Source: JBDSLU01 sp963844435
GTDB lineage: Bacteria; Acidobacteriota; Vicinamibacteria; Vicinamibacterales; Vicinamibacteraceae
DNA: 64,000 bases
Reading direction: 5' to 3'
Assembly: GCA_963844435.1 (NCBI GenBank)
Contig: CAWJOG010000014.1
Span: 1-64,000 of the forward strand
Shown: piece after piece, positions 8,312 through 17,267 of the stretch
Layout of the letters: the number at the start of each line of letters is the position of its first letter
Numbering within the stretch: the first letter of the stretch is position 1
Position numbers and translations under genes: made by a program
The notes under the pieces: model-generated
What the model saw: only the letters and a program-made list of their open reading frames with translations
Told to the model about the DNA's origin: nothing
The model's database searches: none

Positions 8312-9205
8312 ATGCAGACCGTTGGAGTAATCGGACTCGGCCTGATGGGCAAGCCCATGGCCTCGAACCTGCTGAAGGCCGGCTTCGCCGTCACGGTGTT
8401 CAACCGCAGCCGGCCGGCCATGGACGCGCTCGCCGCCGAAGGCGCGACGGCGGCCGCCTCGCCGGCGGAGGTCGGCCGGGCCAGCGACGTGGTCGTCACG
8501 ATGGTGCCGGACTCGCCGGACGTCGAAGCGGTGCTGCTCGGCCCGAACGGCGTCTGCACCGCCGCGAAGCCGGGGACGCTGCTGATCGACATGAGCACGA
8601 TCGCGCCCGCCGCCGTGCGCCGGATCCACGAGACCGTCGCGGCGAAGGGCTTCCGCATGCTCGACGCGCCGGTCAGCGGCGGCGACGTCGGCGCCAAGGC
8701 CGGCACGCTGTCGATCATGGTCGGCGGCACGCCCGAGGACTTCGAGCGCGCCCGGCCGGTGTTCGAGGCGATGGGCAAGACGCTGACGCTGTGCGGGCCG
8801 GCCGGCGCCGGCCAGCTGGTGAAGGCGTGCAACCAGATCGTCGGCGCGCTGGTGCTGAACGCGATCTCCGAGGCGATCGTGTTCGGCCGCGCCGCCGGCG
8901 TCGATCCCGAGATCATGATCCGCGTGCTGCAGGGCGGCGTCGCCGCGACCCGCGCGATGGAGGTCCGCGGCGCGCGCATGGCCGCCGGCGACTTCGCGCC
9001 CGGCTTCAAGGCGGCGCACCACTACAAGGACCTGAAGATCGTCCTCGAGGAAGCCAAGGCGATGGGTGTGACGCTGCCGACCACGGCGCGCGTCGCCGAG
9101 CTGCTCGGCACCCTGGTCAGCGAAGGACGAGGCACGCTCGACAACTCCGCCATCCTCACGTTGCTCGACCGCGCCGACGGGCCCGCGCGAGCCGCCCGCT
9201 CGTGA
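8312..9205 (+). CDS. Beta-hydroxyacid dehydrogenase, 2-hydroxy-3-oxopropionate reductase-like
   Basis: 297 aa, ATG start. An N-terminal Rossmann domain (GLGLMGKPMASNLL) binds NAD(P). The substrate-binding signature DAPVSGGDVGAKAGTLSIM follows, then the catalytic Lys in GQLVKACNQ. The family includes GarR, 3-hydroxyisobutyrate dehydrogenase and glyoxylate/succinic-semialdehyde reductases; specificity is not readable from sequence. It is complete and unbroken. Its stop overlaps the GTG of the SCO gene. A role with the sugar-acid cluster on the other strand is possible but not shown. Confidence 0.85.
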   Translation: MQTVGVIGLGLMGKPMASNLLKAGFAVTVFNRSRPAMDALAAEGATAAASPAEVGRASDVVVTMVPDSPDVEAVLLGPNGVCTAAKPGTLLIDMSTIAPAAVRRIHETVAAKGFRMLDAPVSGGDVGAKAGTLSIMVGGTPEDFERARPVFEAMGKTLTLCGPAGAGQLVKACNQIVGALVLNAISEAIVFGRAAGVDPEIMIRVLQGGVAATRAMEVRGARMAAGDFAPGFKAAHHYKDLKIVLEEAKAMGVTLPTTARVAELLGTLVSEGRGTLDNSAILTLLDRADGPARAARS

Positions 9206-9846
9206 AGGCGCGAGTTGCGGCGCTCCTCCTCGGTGCCGCGATCGTCGTCGCGACGGCCTGCACGAAGCCGGCCGACGACGGCGCCGCCGGACGCGTGCTG
9301 CCCGGCGGATCGGCCGGCCCGGGGACGCCCCCGGCGGTGCCGGCGCTGCCGCCTGGCGGCGACTTCACGCTGACCGGGCCGGGCGGCACGCCGTATGCGC
9401 TCGCCGACGCCCGCGGGTCGGCGGTCGTGCTCTTCTTCGGCTATGCGTCGTGCCCCGACTTCTGCCCGCGTGCGATGGGGCTGGTGAAGGGCGCGGTCGC
9501 CCGGCTGGACCCGGCGCAGGCGGCGCGCGTCCGCCCGATTTTCGTCAGCGTCGATCCGGAGCGCGACACGCCGGCGTCGCTCGAGCGCTATCTCCAGAAT
9601 CTCGTCGGGACGACGGCGGGCCGGCTCGCGCCGATCGGCGTCACCGGCACGCACGCCCAGCTGCACGAGGTGATCGCCCGCTACGGCGGCGGCTACGAGC
9701 GGGATCCGGCGCCGCCCGGCACCGCCTACACCGTGTCGCATCCGACGTTGCTCTACGTGATCGATCCGGCCGGCCGGCTGCGCGCGTACGTGTCGTCGAG
9801 CGAGGGCGTCGATCCGCTGGTCGCCGCGCTGCGGCAGGTGCTCTGA
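9202..9846 (+). CDS. SCO1/SenC-family copper-binding lipoprotein
   Basis: 214 aa from GTG 9202-9204, overlapping the previous stop (GTGA). The start VKARVAALLLGAAIVVATAC ends in a lipobox, so it is probably membrane-anchored on the outer side of the inner membrane. The thioredoxin-fold domain has the copper-ligand motif CPDFC and the distal His in TVSHPTLLYVID. SCO proteins deliver copper to, or reduce, the CuA site of cytochrome c oxidase. No oxidase genes are present in this window. The next gene starts three bases later, suggesting one transcript. Confidence 0.9.
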   Translation: MKARVAALLLGAAIVVATACTKPADDGAAGRVLPGGSAGPGTPPAVPALPPGGDFTLTGPGGTPYALADARGSAVVLFFGYASCPDFCPRAMGLVKGAVARLDPAQAARVRPIFVSVDPERDTPASLERYLQNLVGTTAGRLAPIGVTGTHAQLHEVIARYGGGYERDPAPPGTAYTVSHPTLLYVIDPAGRLRAYVSSSEGVDPLVAALRQVL

Positions 9847-9848
9847 CC

Positions 9849-11153
9849 ATGGACGACCCCGCACCCGGCGGGCTTGCCGCGCCGAAGCTGGCCGACGGCC
9901 AGCGCAGGCGGGCGGTGGCGGCCATCTTCGCCGGCGCCGGTCTGTCGACCACCGGCTACCTGATGTCGTACACCGTGAACGCGCTGATCGCGGAAGCGCT
10001 GCACGTCGACGCCGCGCTCGTCGGCGTGCCCTCTGCGGTCACCGTGCTCGGCACGGCGATCGGATCGTCGCTGCTGATGCGCGGCCGCGGAACCGGCGCC
10101 AGCCGCCGGGCGATGCTCGGCGGCTACCTCCTCGCCACGGGTGCGGCGATCGCGGCGGCGGTCGCCATCGGCGCGCACCAGTTCTGGATCTTCGTCGCCA
10201 CGACGCTGGTGTTCGGCGTCGGCTACGGCGCCAACCGCATCGCGCGCTACAGCGCCGCCGCGCTCTATCCGGCCGCGCAGCGCGGCACCGTCATCGGCTG
10301 GATCGTGTGGGCGGCGACGATCGGCGCGGTGGTCGGGCCGTCGCTCATCGAGCTGGCGAGCCGCGGCGCCCAGAGCGCCGGCATGGACAACCTGATCGGC
10401 CCGTACCTGTCCGCCGCGGGCATGATGCTGATCGCCGCCGCCGCGACGTGGGCCATGCCCGTGGTCGACGATCACGCCGCGCCACCGGAGGCGGGCGCCG
10501 TGGCGTCACCCGCGTCGGTGCGGGCGCTGCTGGCCGGCGGCGATGCGTGGCTCGGCCTGACGGCGATGCTGTGCGGGCAGGTGGCGATGGTGCTGGTGAT
10601 GACGATGACGCCGCTGCACATGCACCATCACGGCGCCACGCTGCCGGCGATCGGCATCGTCATCTCCACGCACACGTTCGGCATGTACGCGGCCGCGCCG
10701 CTGACTGGCCGCCTCGCCGATCGGTTCGGCCCGCGCACCATGATCGCCATCGGCACCGTGCTCCTGACGGTCGCCTGCGTCATCGCGGCGACGCTGCAGG
10801 CACATCCGACCGCCGTGCTGGTCGCGCTCGGCCTGCTCGGCCTCGGTTGGAACCTCGACTTCGTCGCCGGCAGCGCGTCGTTGACGCGCGGCGTGCGCTC
10901 GGCGGCGCAGACGCGTCTGCAGGGTGTCGCCGACGGGCTGGTCTGGACGACGAGCGCGATGGCCGGGCTGCTGGCCGGCGTGCTGCTCGACCGGGTGGGC
11001 TTCGTCGGGCTGTCCACCGCCGGCGCGATCATCGCGACCGCGCCGTGGTGGATTCCCGTCCCGCGAAAGCTGCTAGGCGCGCACGCCGCTGTTCACGAGC
11101 CAGCCGCCGTCGATGTAGATGGTCTGCCCGGTGATGTAGCTGCCCGCCGCTGA
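9849..11153 (+). CDS. Major facilitator superfamily transporter
   Basis: 434 aa with about twelve hydrophobic segments. A loop motif LADRFGPRTMIAIG occurs in the second half, and a His-rich turn PLHMHHHGA sits between membrane helices 7 and 8. The substrate is unknown; the His cluster and the SCO neighbour make a metal ligand conceivable, but that is a guess. The start is three bases after the SCO stop. The last 27 codons overlap the 3' end of the convergent SDR gene by 81 bases and are hydrophilic. The true stop could have been nearer 11070 if an undetected base error lies there. Confidence 0.85.
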   Translation: MDDPAPGGLAAPKLADGQRRRAVAAIFAGAGLSTTGYLMSYTVNALIAEALHVDAALVGVPSAVTVLGTAIGSSLLMRGRGTGASRRAMLGGYLLATGAAIAAAVAIGAHQFWIFVATTLVFGVGYGANRIARYSAAALYPAAQRGTVIGWIVWAATIGAVVGPSLIELASRGAQSAGMDNLIGPYLSAAGMMLIAAAATWAMPVVDDHAAPPEAGAVASPASVRALLAGGDAWLGLTAMLCGQVAMVLVMTMTPLHMHHHGATLPAIGIVISTHTFGMYAAAPLTGRLADRFGPRTMIAIGTVLLTVACVIAATLQAHPTAVLVALGLLGLGWNLDFVAGSASLTRGVRSAAQTRLQGVADGLVWTTSAMAGLLAGVLLDRVGFVGLSTAGAIIATAPWWIPVPRKLLGAHAAVHEPAAVDVDGLPGDVAARR

Positions 11154-11885
11154 GGCCAGGAGCACCGCCGCGCCGGCCAGGTCGGTCGAGAGGCCGGGGC
11201 GGCCGAGCGGGATCACGCTGACCGCGCTGTCGTAGAGGTCGGGCACTGAGAAGACCGCGTCGGTGAGCGCCGTCCAGAAGCGGCCGGGCGCGATGGCGTT
11301 GACGGTCACGCCGTCCCTGGCCCACTCGAGCGCGAGCTGCTTGGTGAGCTGCTTCATGCCGCCCTTGCTCATCGCGTAGAGCGTCACGTTCGGCACCGCG
11401 AACTCGAAGGTGAGCGATCCGATGTTGATGATGCGCCCGTGCTTCTGGCTGCGCATCACGCGGCCGGCCTCGATCGACGTGAAGAACGCGCTCTTCAGGT
11501 TCACGTCCATCAGGTGGTCGTAGTCGGCCTCGGTGAAGGTGTCGGCCGGCCGGCGGATGTTGATGCCGGCGCCGTTCACCAGGATGTCGAGGCGACCGAG
11601 GCCTTCCTGGGTCTTCGCCACCATCGCCTTCACCTGTTCCACGTTCGACACGTCGGCCTCGATGGTGATGGCGCGGCGGCCGTGCCTGCGGATCAGCTCC
11701 GCGGCGCCTTCGAGCGTGGACGCGGTGCGCGCGGCGAGCGCGATGTCCGCGCCGTGGCTGGCGAGCGCGAGCGCCACGCCGAGGCCGAGGCCGCGGCTGC
11801 CGCCGGTCACGAGCGCCACCTGGCCATCCAGCCGGAAACTGGGCATCTGGAATTCGTCGTCGCGGGGACGGACTCGGGTCGACAT
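11073..11885 (-). CDS. Short-chain dehydrogenase/reductase (KduD / gluconate 5-dehydrogenase-like)
   Basis: 270 aa. It has the nucleotide-binding GGSRGLGLG motif, NGAG, an active-site Ser region INIGSLTFE and the catalytic YAMSKGG. The C-terminal GQTIYIDGGW is typical of 2-deoxy-gluconate or gluconate dehydrogenases. Start ATG 11883-11885 is favoured over an internal Met (11844-11846) because TACAAT lies at 11894-11899 on the minus strand, 8 nt ahead. It may act on sugar acids, like the 2777-7277 cluster. It is divergent from the folate gene with only 45 bases between them. Confidence 0.85.
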   Translation of the reverse strand: MSTRVRPRDDEFQMPSFRLDGQVALVTGGSRGLGLGVALALASHGADIALAARTASTLEGAAELIRRHGRRAITIEADVSNVEQVKAMVAKTQEGLGRLDILVNGAGINIRRPADTFTEADYDHLMDVNLKSAFFTSIEAGRVMRSQKHGRIINIGSLTFEFAVPNVTLYAMSKGGMKQLTKQLALEWARDGVTVNAIAPGRFWTALTDAVFSVPDLYDSAVSVIPLGRPGLSTDLAGAAVLLASAAGSYITGQTIYIDGGWLVNSGVRA

Positions 11886-11930
11886 AAGGTCGGATTGTAA
11901 CGTTGTTGGGCGTCGGTATAGCGTGGCGAC
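11886..11930. promoter_or_regulatory. Divergent leaderless promoters of the SDR and pabB-pabC genes
   Basis: The minus side has TACAAT (11894-11899), 8 nt before the SDR ATG. The plus side has TAGCGT (11919-11924), 6 nt before the GTG of the fusion gene. In 45 bases there is no room for conventional 5' leaders, and no Shine-Dalgarno sequence is visible at either start. Confidence 0.5.
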
Positions 11931-13784
11931 GTGAGGCCACGCGTCCGATTCACGAGCGGCGATTCTTCGCGTCCGACCTGGACGCCGGAGGGCGGCACGG
12001 TGGATCTGGACGCGCCGCGGGCCGTCCACGTCGCCACGCGCGTGGCCGACGTCGTCGCCGTGCTCGCCGAAGCCGACCGCGCCGCCGCGCGCGGCCAGTG
12101 GGCGGCGGTGATGATCGCCTACGAAGCGGCGGCGGCGTTCGACCCGGCGATGGCGTCGGCGATCCGCGACGACGGCGAGCTGGGCCTGCCCCTGGCGTGG
12201 GTCGCGGTCTTCGACGATGCGACGGTGATCCGCCGGCCGCCGCACGAGCCGCCACACGCCGCCGCCCGCGTCCCCGCGGCCGCGGTCGTCCCGGCCCCGT
12301 GGACGCCCTCGCTGACGCGGGAAGGCTTCACCGCCGCCATCGCGCGCGTCGCCGCGTTCATCGCGGCCGGCGACACCTATCAGGTGAACTACACCTTCGC
12401 GCTGGAGCGCGAGGGCGCCGGCCCGATCGAGTCGGGCGACCTCGACGCCTGGGTCGACGCGCTCTGTGCGGCGCACGAGGCCGGCTATGGCGCGCGGCTC
12501 GACGTGGGCGACTACGTCGTCCTGAGCGCGTCGCCGGAGCTGTTCGTCGAGCGGCGCGGCCGCCGGCTCGAGGCCCGGCCGATGAAGGGCACGTGCCCGC
12601 GCGGACGCTGGCTCGACGAGGATCTCGCGCGGCGTGACGCGCTGGTGAAGAGCGAGAAGGCGCGCGCCGAGAACGTGATGATCGTCGACCTGCTGCGCAA
12701 CGATCTCGGCCGGCTGGCCGCGACCGGGTCGGTGCGCGTCCCGGCGCTGTTCACGGCGGAGCACTATCCGACCGTGTGGCAGCTGACCTCGACGATCGAG
12801 GCGCAGTTGCCGCCGGAGGCCACGGTTGGCGTCGTCGATCTCATGCGCGCCCTCTTTCCGTGCGGGTCGGTGACCGGCGCCCCGAAGATCAGCACCATGG
12901 AGATCATCGCCGCCCTCGAGCCGGAGCCGCGCGGCGTCTACACCGGCGCGATCGGCCTGGTGCGGCCCGGCGGTGACGCGGTGTTCTCGGTGGCCATCCG
13001 CACGCTGGTCGTCGATCGCGAGACCGGCGACGCCTCGCTGGGCATCGGTGCCGGCATCGTCGCCGATTCGAAGGCCAACGACGAATACGACGAGTGCCTG
13101 CTGAAGGGCGCGTTCGTCGACGCGCTGCCGCTGCCGGGGGCGCCGGCGGTGGTCCGGGTGCCGCCCGCCGCGCAGCGCGACTTCGAGCTGATCGAGACGG
13201 TCCTTGTCGACAACGGGGCGTGGCAGTACCTGACCGAGCACCTGGATCGGATGGGCGAGTCGGCGCGCTACTTCGGGTTCCGATGGGATCGCCACGCCGT
13301 GGAAGCGGCGGTGCGCAAGGAGCCGGCGCCGTTCGGCTTGAGCCGCGGCCGCATCCGGCTGCTCCCGGGCGGGAGCATCGCCGTCGAGATCCTGCCGTTC
13401 GTGCCGTACGGCCCCAAACGCCGCGTCGCGCTGGCCCGGACGCCGGTCGATCCCTGCGATCCCTTCCTCTGCCACAAGACGACGCGGCGCGACGCGTATG
13501 CGCGGGCGCAGGCCGCCCGGCCCGACGTCGACGACGTCATCCTGTGGAACACCAAGGGCGAGGTCACCGAGGCGACCATCGCCAACGTCGTCGTCGAGAT
13601 CGGCGGGGAGCGCTGGACGCCGCCGCGGACGTGCGGCCTGCTGCCCGGCATCGCGCGCGGCCGCCTCGTCGACGAAGGCAACGTCGGCGAACGGCGGATC
13701 GCCGTGTCCGAGCTGAAGAAGGCGACGCGCATGTGGCTGGTCAGCGCGCTCCGCGGCGAGGTGGAGGCGGTCCTCGTGCCCTAG
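11931..13784 (+). CDS. pabBC: Bifunctional aminodeoxychorismate synthase component I / aminodeoxychorismate lyase
   Basis: 617 aa from GTG. Residues about 125-400 form the chorismate-binding domain (TYQVNYTF, SPELFVER, SVTGAPKISTMEII, GIGAGIVADS). Residues about 420-617 form a class IV PLP enzyme domain with the Schiff-base Lys in FLCHKTTRRDAY and LWNTKGEVTEATIANV. Together they convert chorismate to 4-aminobenzoate for folate synthesis, with an amidotransferase (PabA) needed elsewhere. Such fusions are known in many bacteria. The gene is intact. The start is supported by the TAGCGT box 6 nt upstream, with no Shine-Dalgarno. Confidence 0.92.
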   Translation: MRPRVRFTSGDSSRPTWTPEGGTVDLDAPRAVHVATRVADVVAVLAEADRAAARGQWAAVMIAYEAAAAFDPAMASAIRDDGELGLPLAWVAVFDDATVIRRPPHEPPHAAARVPAAAVVPAPWTPSLTREGFTAAIARVAAFIAAGDTYQVNYTFALEREGAGPIESGDLDAWVDALCAAHEAGYGARLDVGDYVVLSASPELFVERRGRRLEARPMKGTCPRGRWLDEDLARRDALVKSEKARAENVMIVDLLRNDLGRLAATGSVRVPALFTAEHYPTVWQLTSTIEAQLPPEATVGVVDLMRALFPCGSVTGAPKISTMEIIAALEPEPRGVYTGAIGLVRPGGDAVFSVAIRTLVVDRETGDASLGIGAGIVADSKANDEYDECLLKGAFVDALPLPGAPAVVRVPPAAQRDFELIETVLVDNGAWQYLTEHLDRMGESARYFGFRWDRHAVEAAVRKEPAPFGLSRGRIRLLPGGSIAVEILPFVPYGPKRRVALARTPVDPCDPFLCHKTTRRDAYARAQAARPDVDDVILWNTKGEVTEATIANVVVEIGGERWTPPRTCGLLPGIARGRLVDEGNVGERRIAVSELKKATRMWLVSALRGEVEAVLVP

Positions 13785-14035
13785 CCGCACCGGCCTCGAT
13801 TCCTGTCACCTTCGTCCGACTGCGGCTACTTCGGGATCGTGGCGCCTGCGCAGGGCCGGCCCACTTCCTCCTGGAGTTTCCGCGTGCGTTGCGTCTTTCG
13901 TCGGCTCCAGATGTCGGGCGGCCTGTGCTCTACGCCGGGTGGCTGCCGCGGATCGTCGCGCGTCGTCTCGAGGCGTCTCGGCGTGATCTTGGCGCTGAGT
14001 TGGAGTGTGCTCGACCTGAGATAGACTCGCGACAC
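13785..14035 (+). other. Intergenic region before the metal-efflux operon
   Basis: No protein-like frame. The only signal I can point to is TAGACT at 14022-14027, 8 nt before the GTG of the His-rich gene, a probable leaderless -10 box. I see no obvious metal-regulator palindrome. Confidence 0.4.
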
Positions 14036-14447
14036 GTGGGCCGGCTGATCACGGTTCTGGCGTGCGCGGCGCTGCTGGTGGGCAACGAGTCGTTGCCGCT
14101 GTTGCACGTCCACGTCTACGCCGATCACGACCATCCGACCCACCAGCACGGCCCGGCGTTCCACGGCCACGGGCACAGCGCCATCGACCATCACGCGCCG
14201 GCCGGGTCTTCGACCGGAGCGCGCGTCGCTCCGTGCGAGCCGGACGCGCACGTCCTGTCGCTCAGGGCCGTCGCCGCGGCTCCGACAACCCTGATGTGTT
14301 CACATCGCCGCCTCGCCAGTGGCGCCGTTCCTGGTCGGCGAGGTTTCGGCGCCCCCACTCGAGGCTCGCGACGAAGTTCGGGTCCACAGTCCGCCGGGAC
14401 TGACCGACTCGCCGCTTCGCGCGCCGCCTCCCTCCCACCCCGCCTGA
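14036..14447 (+). CDS. Small secreted His-rich protein heading the metal-efflux operon; one frameshift
   Basis: GTG start gives VGRLITVLACAALLVGNESL, a signal peptide. A His/Asp-rich stretch follows (HVHVYADHDHPTHQHG, then FHGHGHSAIDHH), a likely periplasmic metal-binding segment. Near 14300 the frame changes. The continuing frame reads HIAASPVAPFLVGEVSAPP to the stop at 14445-14447, giving roughly 135 aa. No named family is recognised. Its place directly before TolC, adaptor and RND pump genes suggests periplasmic metal binding or sensing for the pump. Confidence 0.6.
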
Positions 14448-14502
14448 TCCTGGCCGGCCTCCTGCCGGTCGTGTGTTCGTCCGTACATCGAGGATCGTCG
14501 TC

Positions 14503-15717
14503 ATGCCGAGCCGAGCGCCGCTCCGTGCGGGGCTCGCGGCGTGCGCACTCAGCCTCACCCCCTGGTCCGCCGCGCATGCGCAGCGCGCCCAGGACGTGGT
14601 GGACCTGATCGTGCGCGAAGGGCCGCGGGCGGTCGCCATCCGGGCGGAAACGGAAGTCGTCAGCCGTGAGCAGGCTGCGCGCCGCGCGTGGCCCAATCCG
14701 GCTGTTGCGTACAGCCGCGAGGGAGCGGGCTTCACCGAGTTCTTCCAGGTGGAGCAATCCCTGCCGCTGTTCGGGATCCGCGATGCCTTGTCGCGAGCCG
14801 GCGTCGCGGCCGTCCAGTCCGCTGAAGCGGAACGGGACGCTCGCCTCTGGGGCCTGCGAGCCGAGGCGGCGAGCGCCGCCGCGCGCCTGCTGGCGGCGCA
14901 GGCGAAGGTCGGTGTCAGCGAGATCGAAACGGCTCGCGTGGCGCAACTGATCGAGATGCTGCGCACGCGGGAGCGGGAAGGTGAAGGCTCGCGGTTCGAT
15001 CGCGTGCGGGCGGAGCACGAACTGGCGGAGGCACGCCGCGACGCCGCGGATGCACGCGTAGCCGTCGCCGAAGCGCGCGCCGAACTGGCCGGTCTGCTGC
15101 CCGCCGGCGCGAACCTCCCGGAGCTGGCCGAGCCGTTGGTCGTGTCCCGCGCCGTGTCCGATGAAGCGGTCCTGGTCACGCAGGCGACCTCGACACGGGC
15201 CGAGCTGCGCGCGCTCCGATTCGCGGCCGAGCGCGCCCGCGGCGAAACGGCCGTCGCGCACGCGATGCGAGGGCCGCAGCCGACGCTGACCGGCGGAGTC
15301 AAGCGCGCCGACGACAACGGCGAACGCCAGCGGGGTGGACTGTTCGGCGTCTCGGTGTCGATTCCGCTGTTCGACACCGGCGGGCGCGAAGGCGCCCGCT
15401 GGGACGCCGAGGCCCGCCGCATCGAAGCGGAGCGCCTGGCGATCGAGCAGCGCATCCGCGCGGAGATCGCGGGGGCTGCGGCCGTGCTCAGGGTCCGGCA
15501 GGAGCTCCTGCCGCCCACCTCTCCGCCATCTTCTGCGGACGACCTCGTCGAGATGGCGGACGTCGCCTACCGCGAGGGGGACATCAACATCGTGGCGTTG
15601 CTCGACGCGTTGCGAGCCGCCGCGCGTTCCAGGATCCGCGACATCGACGTGCGACTCGAGGTGCGCCTGGCTCAGGTCGCGTTGGAACGCGCAGTTGGAG
15701 GCGAGCTGTGGCCGTGA
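14503..15717 (+). CDS. TolC-family outer-membrane efflux protein (CzcC/CusC-like)
   Basis: 404 aa from ATG 14503 (MPSRAPLRAGLAACALSLTP, signal peptide ending near AHAQ). Two long alpha-helical, Ala/Arg/Glu-rich repeats follow, with NPAVAYSREGAGF and VSIPLFDTGGREGARW at the beta-strand turns, the usual pseudo-repeat of the family. It forms the outer-membrane channel of the tripartite pump whose adaptor and RND subunits follow. Its stop overlaps the adaptor start (GTGA). It is complete and unbroken. An upstream GTG at 14473 would spoil the signal peptide. Confidence 0.88.
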   Translation: MPSRAPLRAGLAACALSLTPWSAAHAQRAQDVVDLIVREGPRAVAIRAETEVVSREQAARRAWPNPAVAYSREGAGFTEFFQVEQSLPLFGIRDALSRAGVAAVQSAEAERDARLWGLRAEAASAAARLLAAQAKVGVSEIETARVAQLIEMLRTREREGEGSRFDRVRAEHELAEARRDAADARVAVAEARAELAGLLPAGANLPELAEPLVVSRAVSDEAVLVTQATSTRAELRALRFAAERARGETAVAHAMRGPQPTLTGGVKRADDNGERQRGGLFGVSVSIPLFDTGGREGARWDAEARRIEAERLAIEQRIRAEIAGAAAVLRVRQELLPPTSPPSSADDLVEMADVAYREGDINIVALLDALRAAARSRIRDIDVRLEVRLAQVALERAVGGELWP

Positions 15718-17255
15718 CACGTGTCGGACTGTTCCCGATCGCCATGCTGGTGGCCTCCGGCCTGTTGGCCTCCGCGTGCGGCAGCACGACACCGGCGCCG
15801 GCGGAGACGCCGCAGCTCGAGGCGCTGAGTGTCACGCGGTGGACGGCAGCGACCGAGCTCTTTGCCGAATACCCGCCCCTCGTGCGCGGTGAGACGTCCC
15901 GCTTCGCGATCCACCTCACGCGGCTGGACACGTCCAAGCCGCTGCTCGACGGGCGCGTCGAAGTGAGGCTCGAGGGCGGCGGGCCCGTGGAAGTGTTCGC
16001 GACCGACGCGCCGTCGCGGCCAGGCATCTTCGGCGTCGACGTGCGTCCCACGCGAGCGGGGACGCGTACGCTCGTGATCGAACTGAAGGCTCGAGGCCTG
16101 ATCGATGTGCACCGCATCGACGGCGTGACCGTTCATCCGACCGTGGATGCCGCCAAAGCGGTTCCGGCCGAACCGGAAGGAGCCCCAGGCATCAGCTTTC
16201 TCAAGGAACAGCAGTGGAGCCTGGACTTCGGCACGGCGGTGGTGACCACCGGCACGGTTCGGGATTCGCTCCGCGTGCCGGCGCGCATCACGGCGCGACC
16301 GGGCGGCGCGGCGGACGTGCTCGCGCCGATCGATGGCCGGCTCGTCTCGGCCGACGACGCTCCGCTTGGCGCCGCGGTGACGGAGGGACAGGTGCTGGCC
16401 CGGCTCCTGCCGCCCGCGAGCGAGCCCGGCCGATCTGCCGCAGCTGCGGCGTGCCCGCGCCGAGGCGGAATCGGCGCTGGGTCTGGCCACGCGGGATCGG
16501 GAGCGAGCGGAGCGCCTGACCCAGGCTGGTGCCGCACCGGCCAAGCGGTTGGACGAGGCTCGAGCCGCCGAGGAGCAGTCCAAGGCCCGACTCGCGGCCG
16601 CCGAGGCCAGCCTGGCTCAGTTCGACGCGGCGCGTACCGGTGCGTCTGCGGACACCGGCGGGGCGTTCGTCGTGCGATCGCCGCTGACCGGGGTGATCGC
16701 GCACCGCGACGCGGCGACCGGCGCGAACGTCGCTGCCGGCACCGTGCTGTTCAGGGTCGTCGACGTTGGTCAGCTGCATGTCGTCGGCGAGGTGCCCGAG
16801 GCCGACGTGGCGCGAGCCCGGCTAGGCTCACGCCGGCGAGATCGACGTGCCAGGCGAGCCCTCGCGTGTTCCCGTCGGCCGGCCGCTGTCCATAGGGGGC
16901 GTCCTCGATCCGACGACGCGCACGCTGGCCGTGACCTTTGCCTTCGACAACCGCGCCACCCGGCTCGCGGTGGGCCAGGGGACCTCGCTCCATCTGCTGA
17001 TGGCTGAAACCGCGGCCAGGCCGGTCGTGCCCGCCGCAGCCATCGTCGACGACGCCGGCCGGCCGATCGTGTTCGTCCAGCGCGAAGGCGAGACCTTCGA
17101 GCGGCGAGCGGTGAACAGTCGGCGCGCGCAGCGGCGACCTGGTGCAGATCGTCGAGGGCGTGACGGCTGGCGAGCGTGTCGTCACCACCGGCGCGTATCT
17201 CGTTCGCCTGGCGTCGCTCTCGACGTCCGTCCCGGCCCACGGCCATGTGCACTGA
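15714..17255 (+). CDS. Periplasmic adaptor lipoprotein of an RND metal pump (CusB/CzcB-like); three frameshifts
   Basis: About 512 aa through breaks near 16430, 16830 and 17120, each consistent with one extra base. GTG 15714 overlaps the tolC stop; GTG 15708 is an alternative. The lipobox is LLASAC. An extra N-terminal domain (about residues 30-140) precedes the HlyD-type core: barrel-sandwich segment VLAPIDGRLVSADD, an alpha-hairpin rich in Ala/Glu/Arg, then FVVRSPLTGVIAHRDAATGA, and the C-terminal membrane-proximal VEGVTAGERVVTTGAYL. It bridges the RND pump and TolC channel. The extra domain is common in heavy-metal adaptors. Substrate metal is not readable. Confidence 0.85.
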
Positions 17256-17267
17256 GCGAGGCCGGCG

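Noticed and set aside
11073..13790. A very long open frame on the minus strand, extending the SDR gene by over 600 codons
   Set aside because: The upstream part is antisense to pabBC and is Arg/Asp/Leu-rich low-complexity sequence, as produced by GC-rich codon shadows. Family homology starts at the SDR Met.
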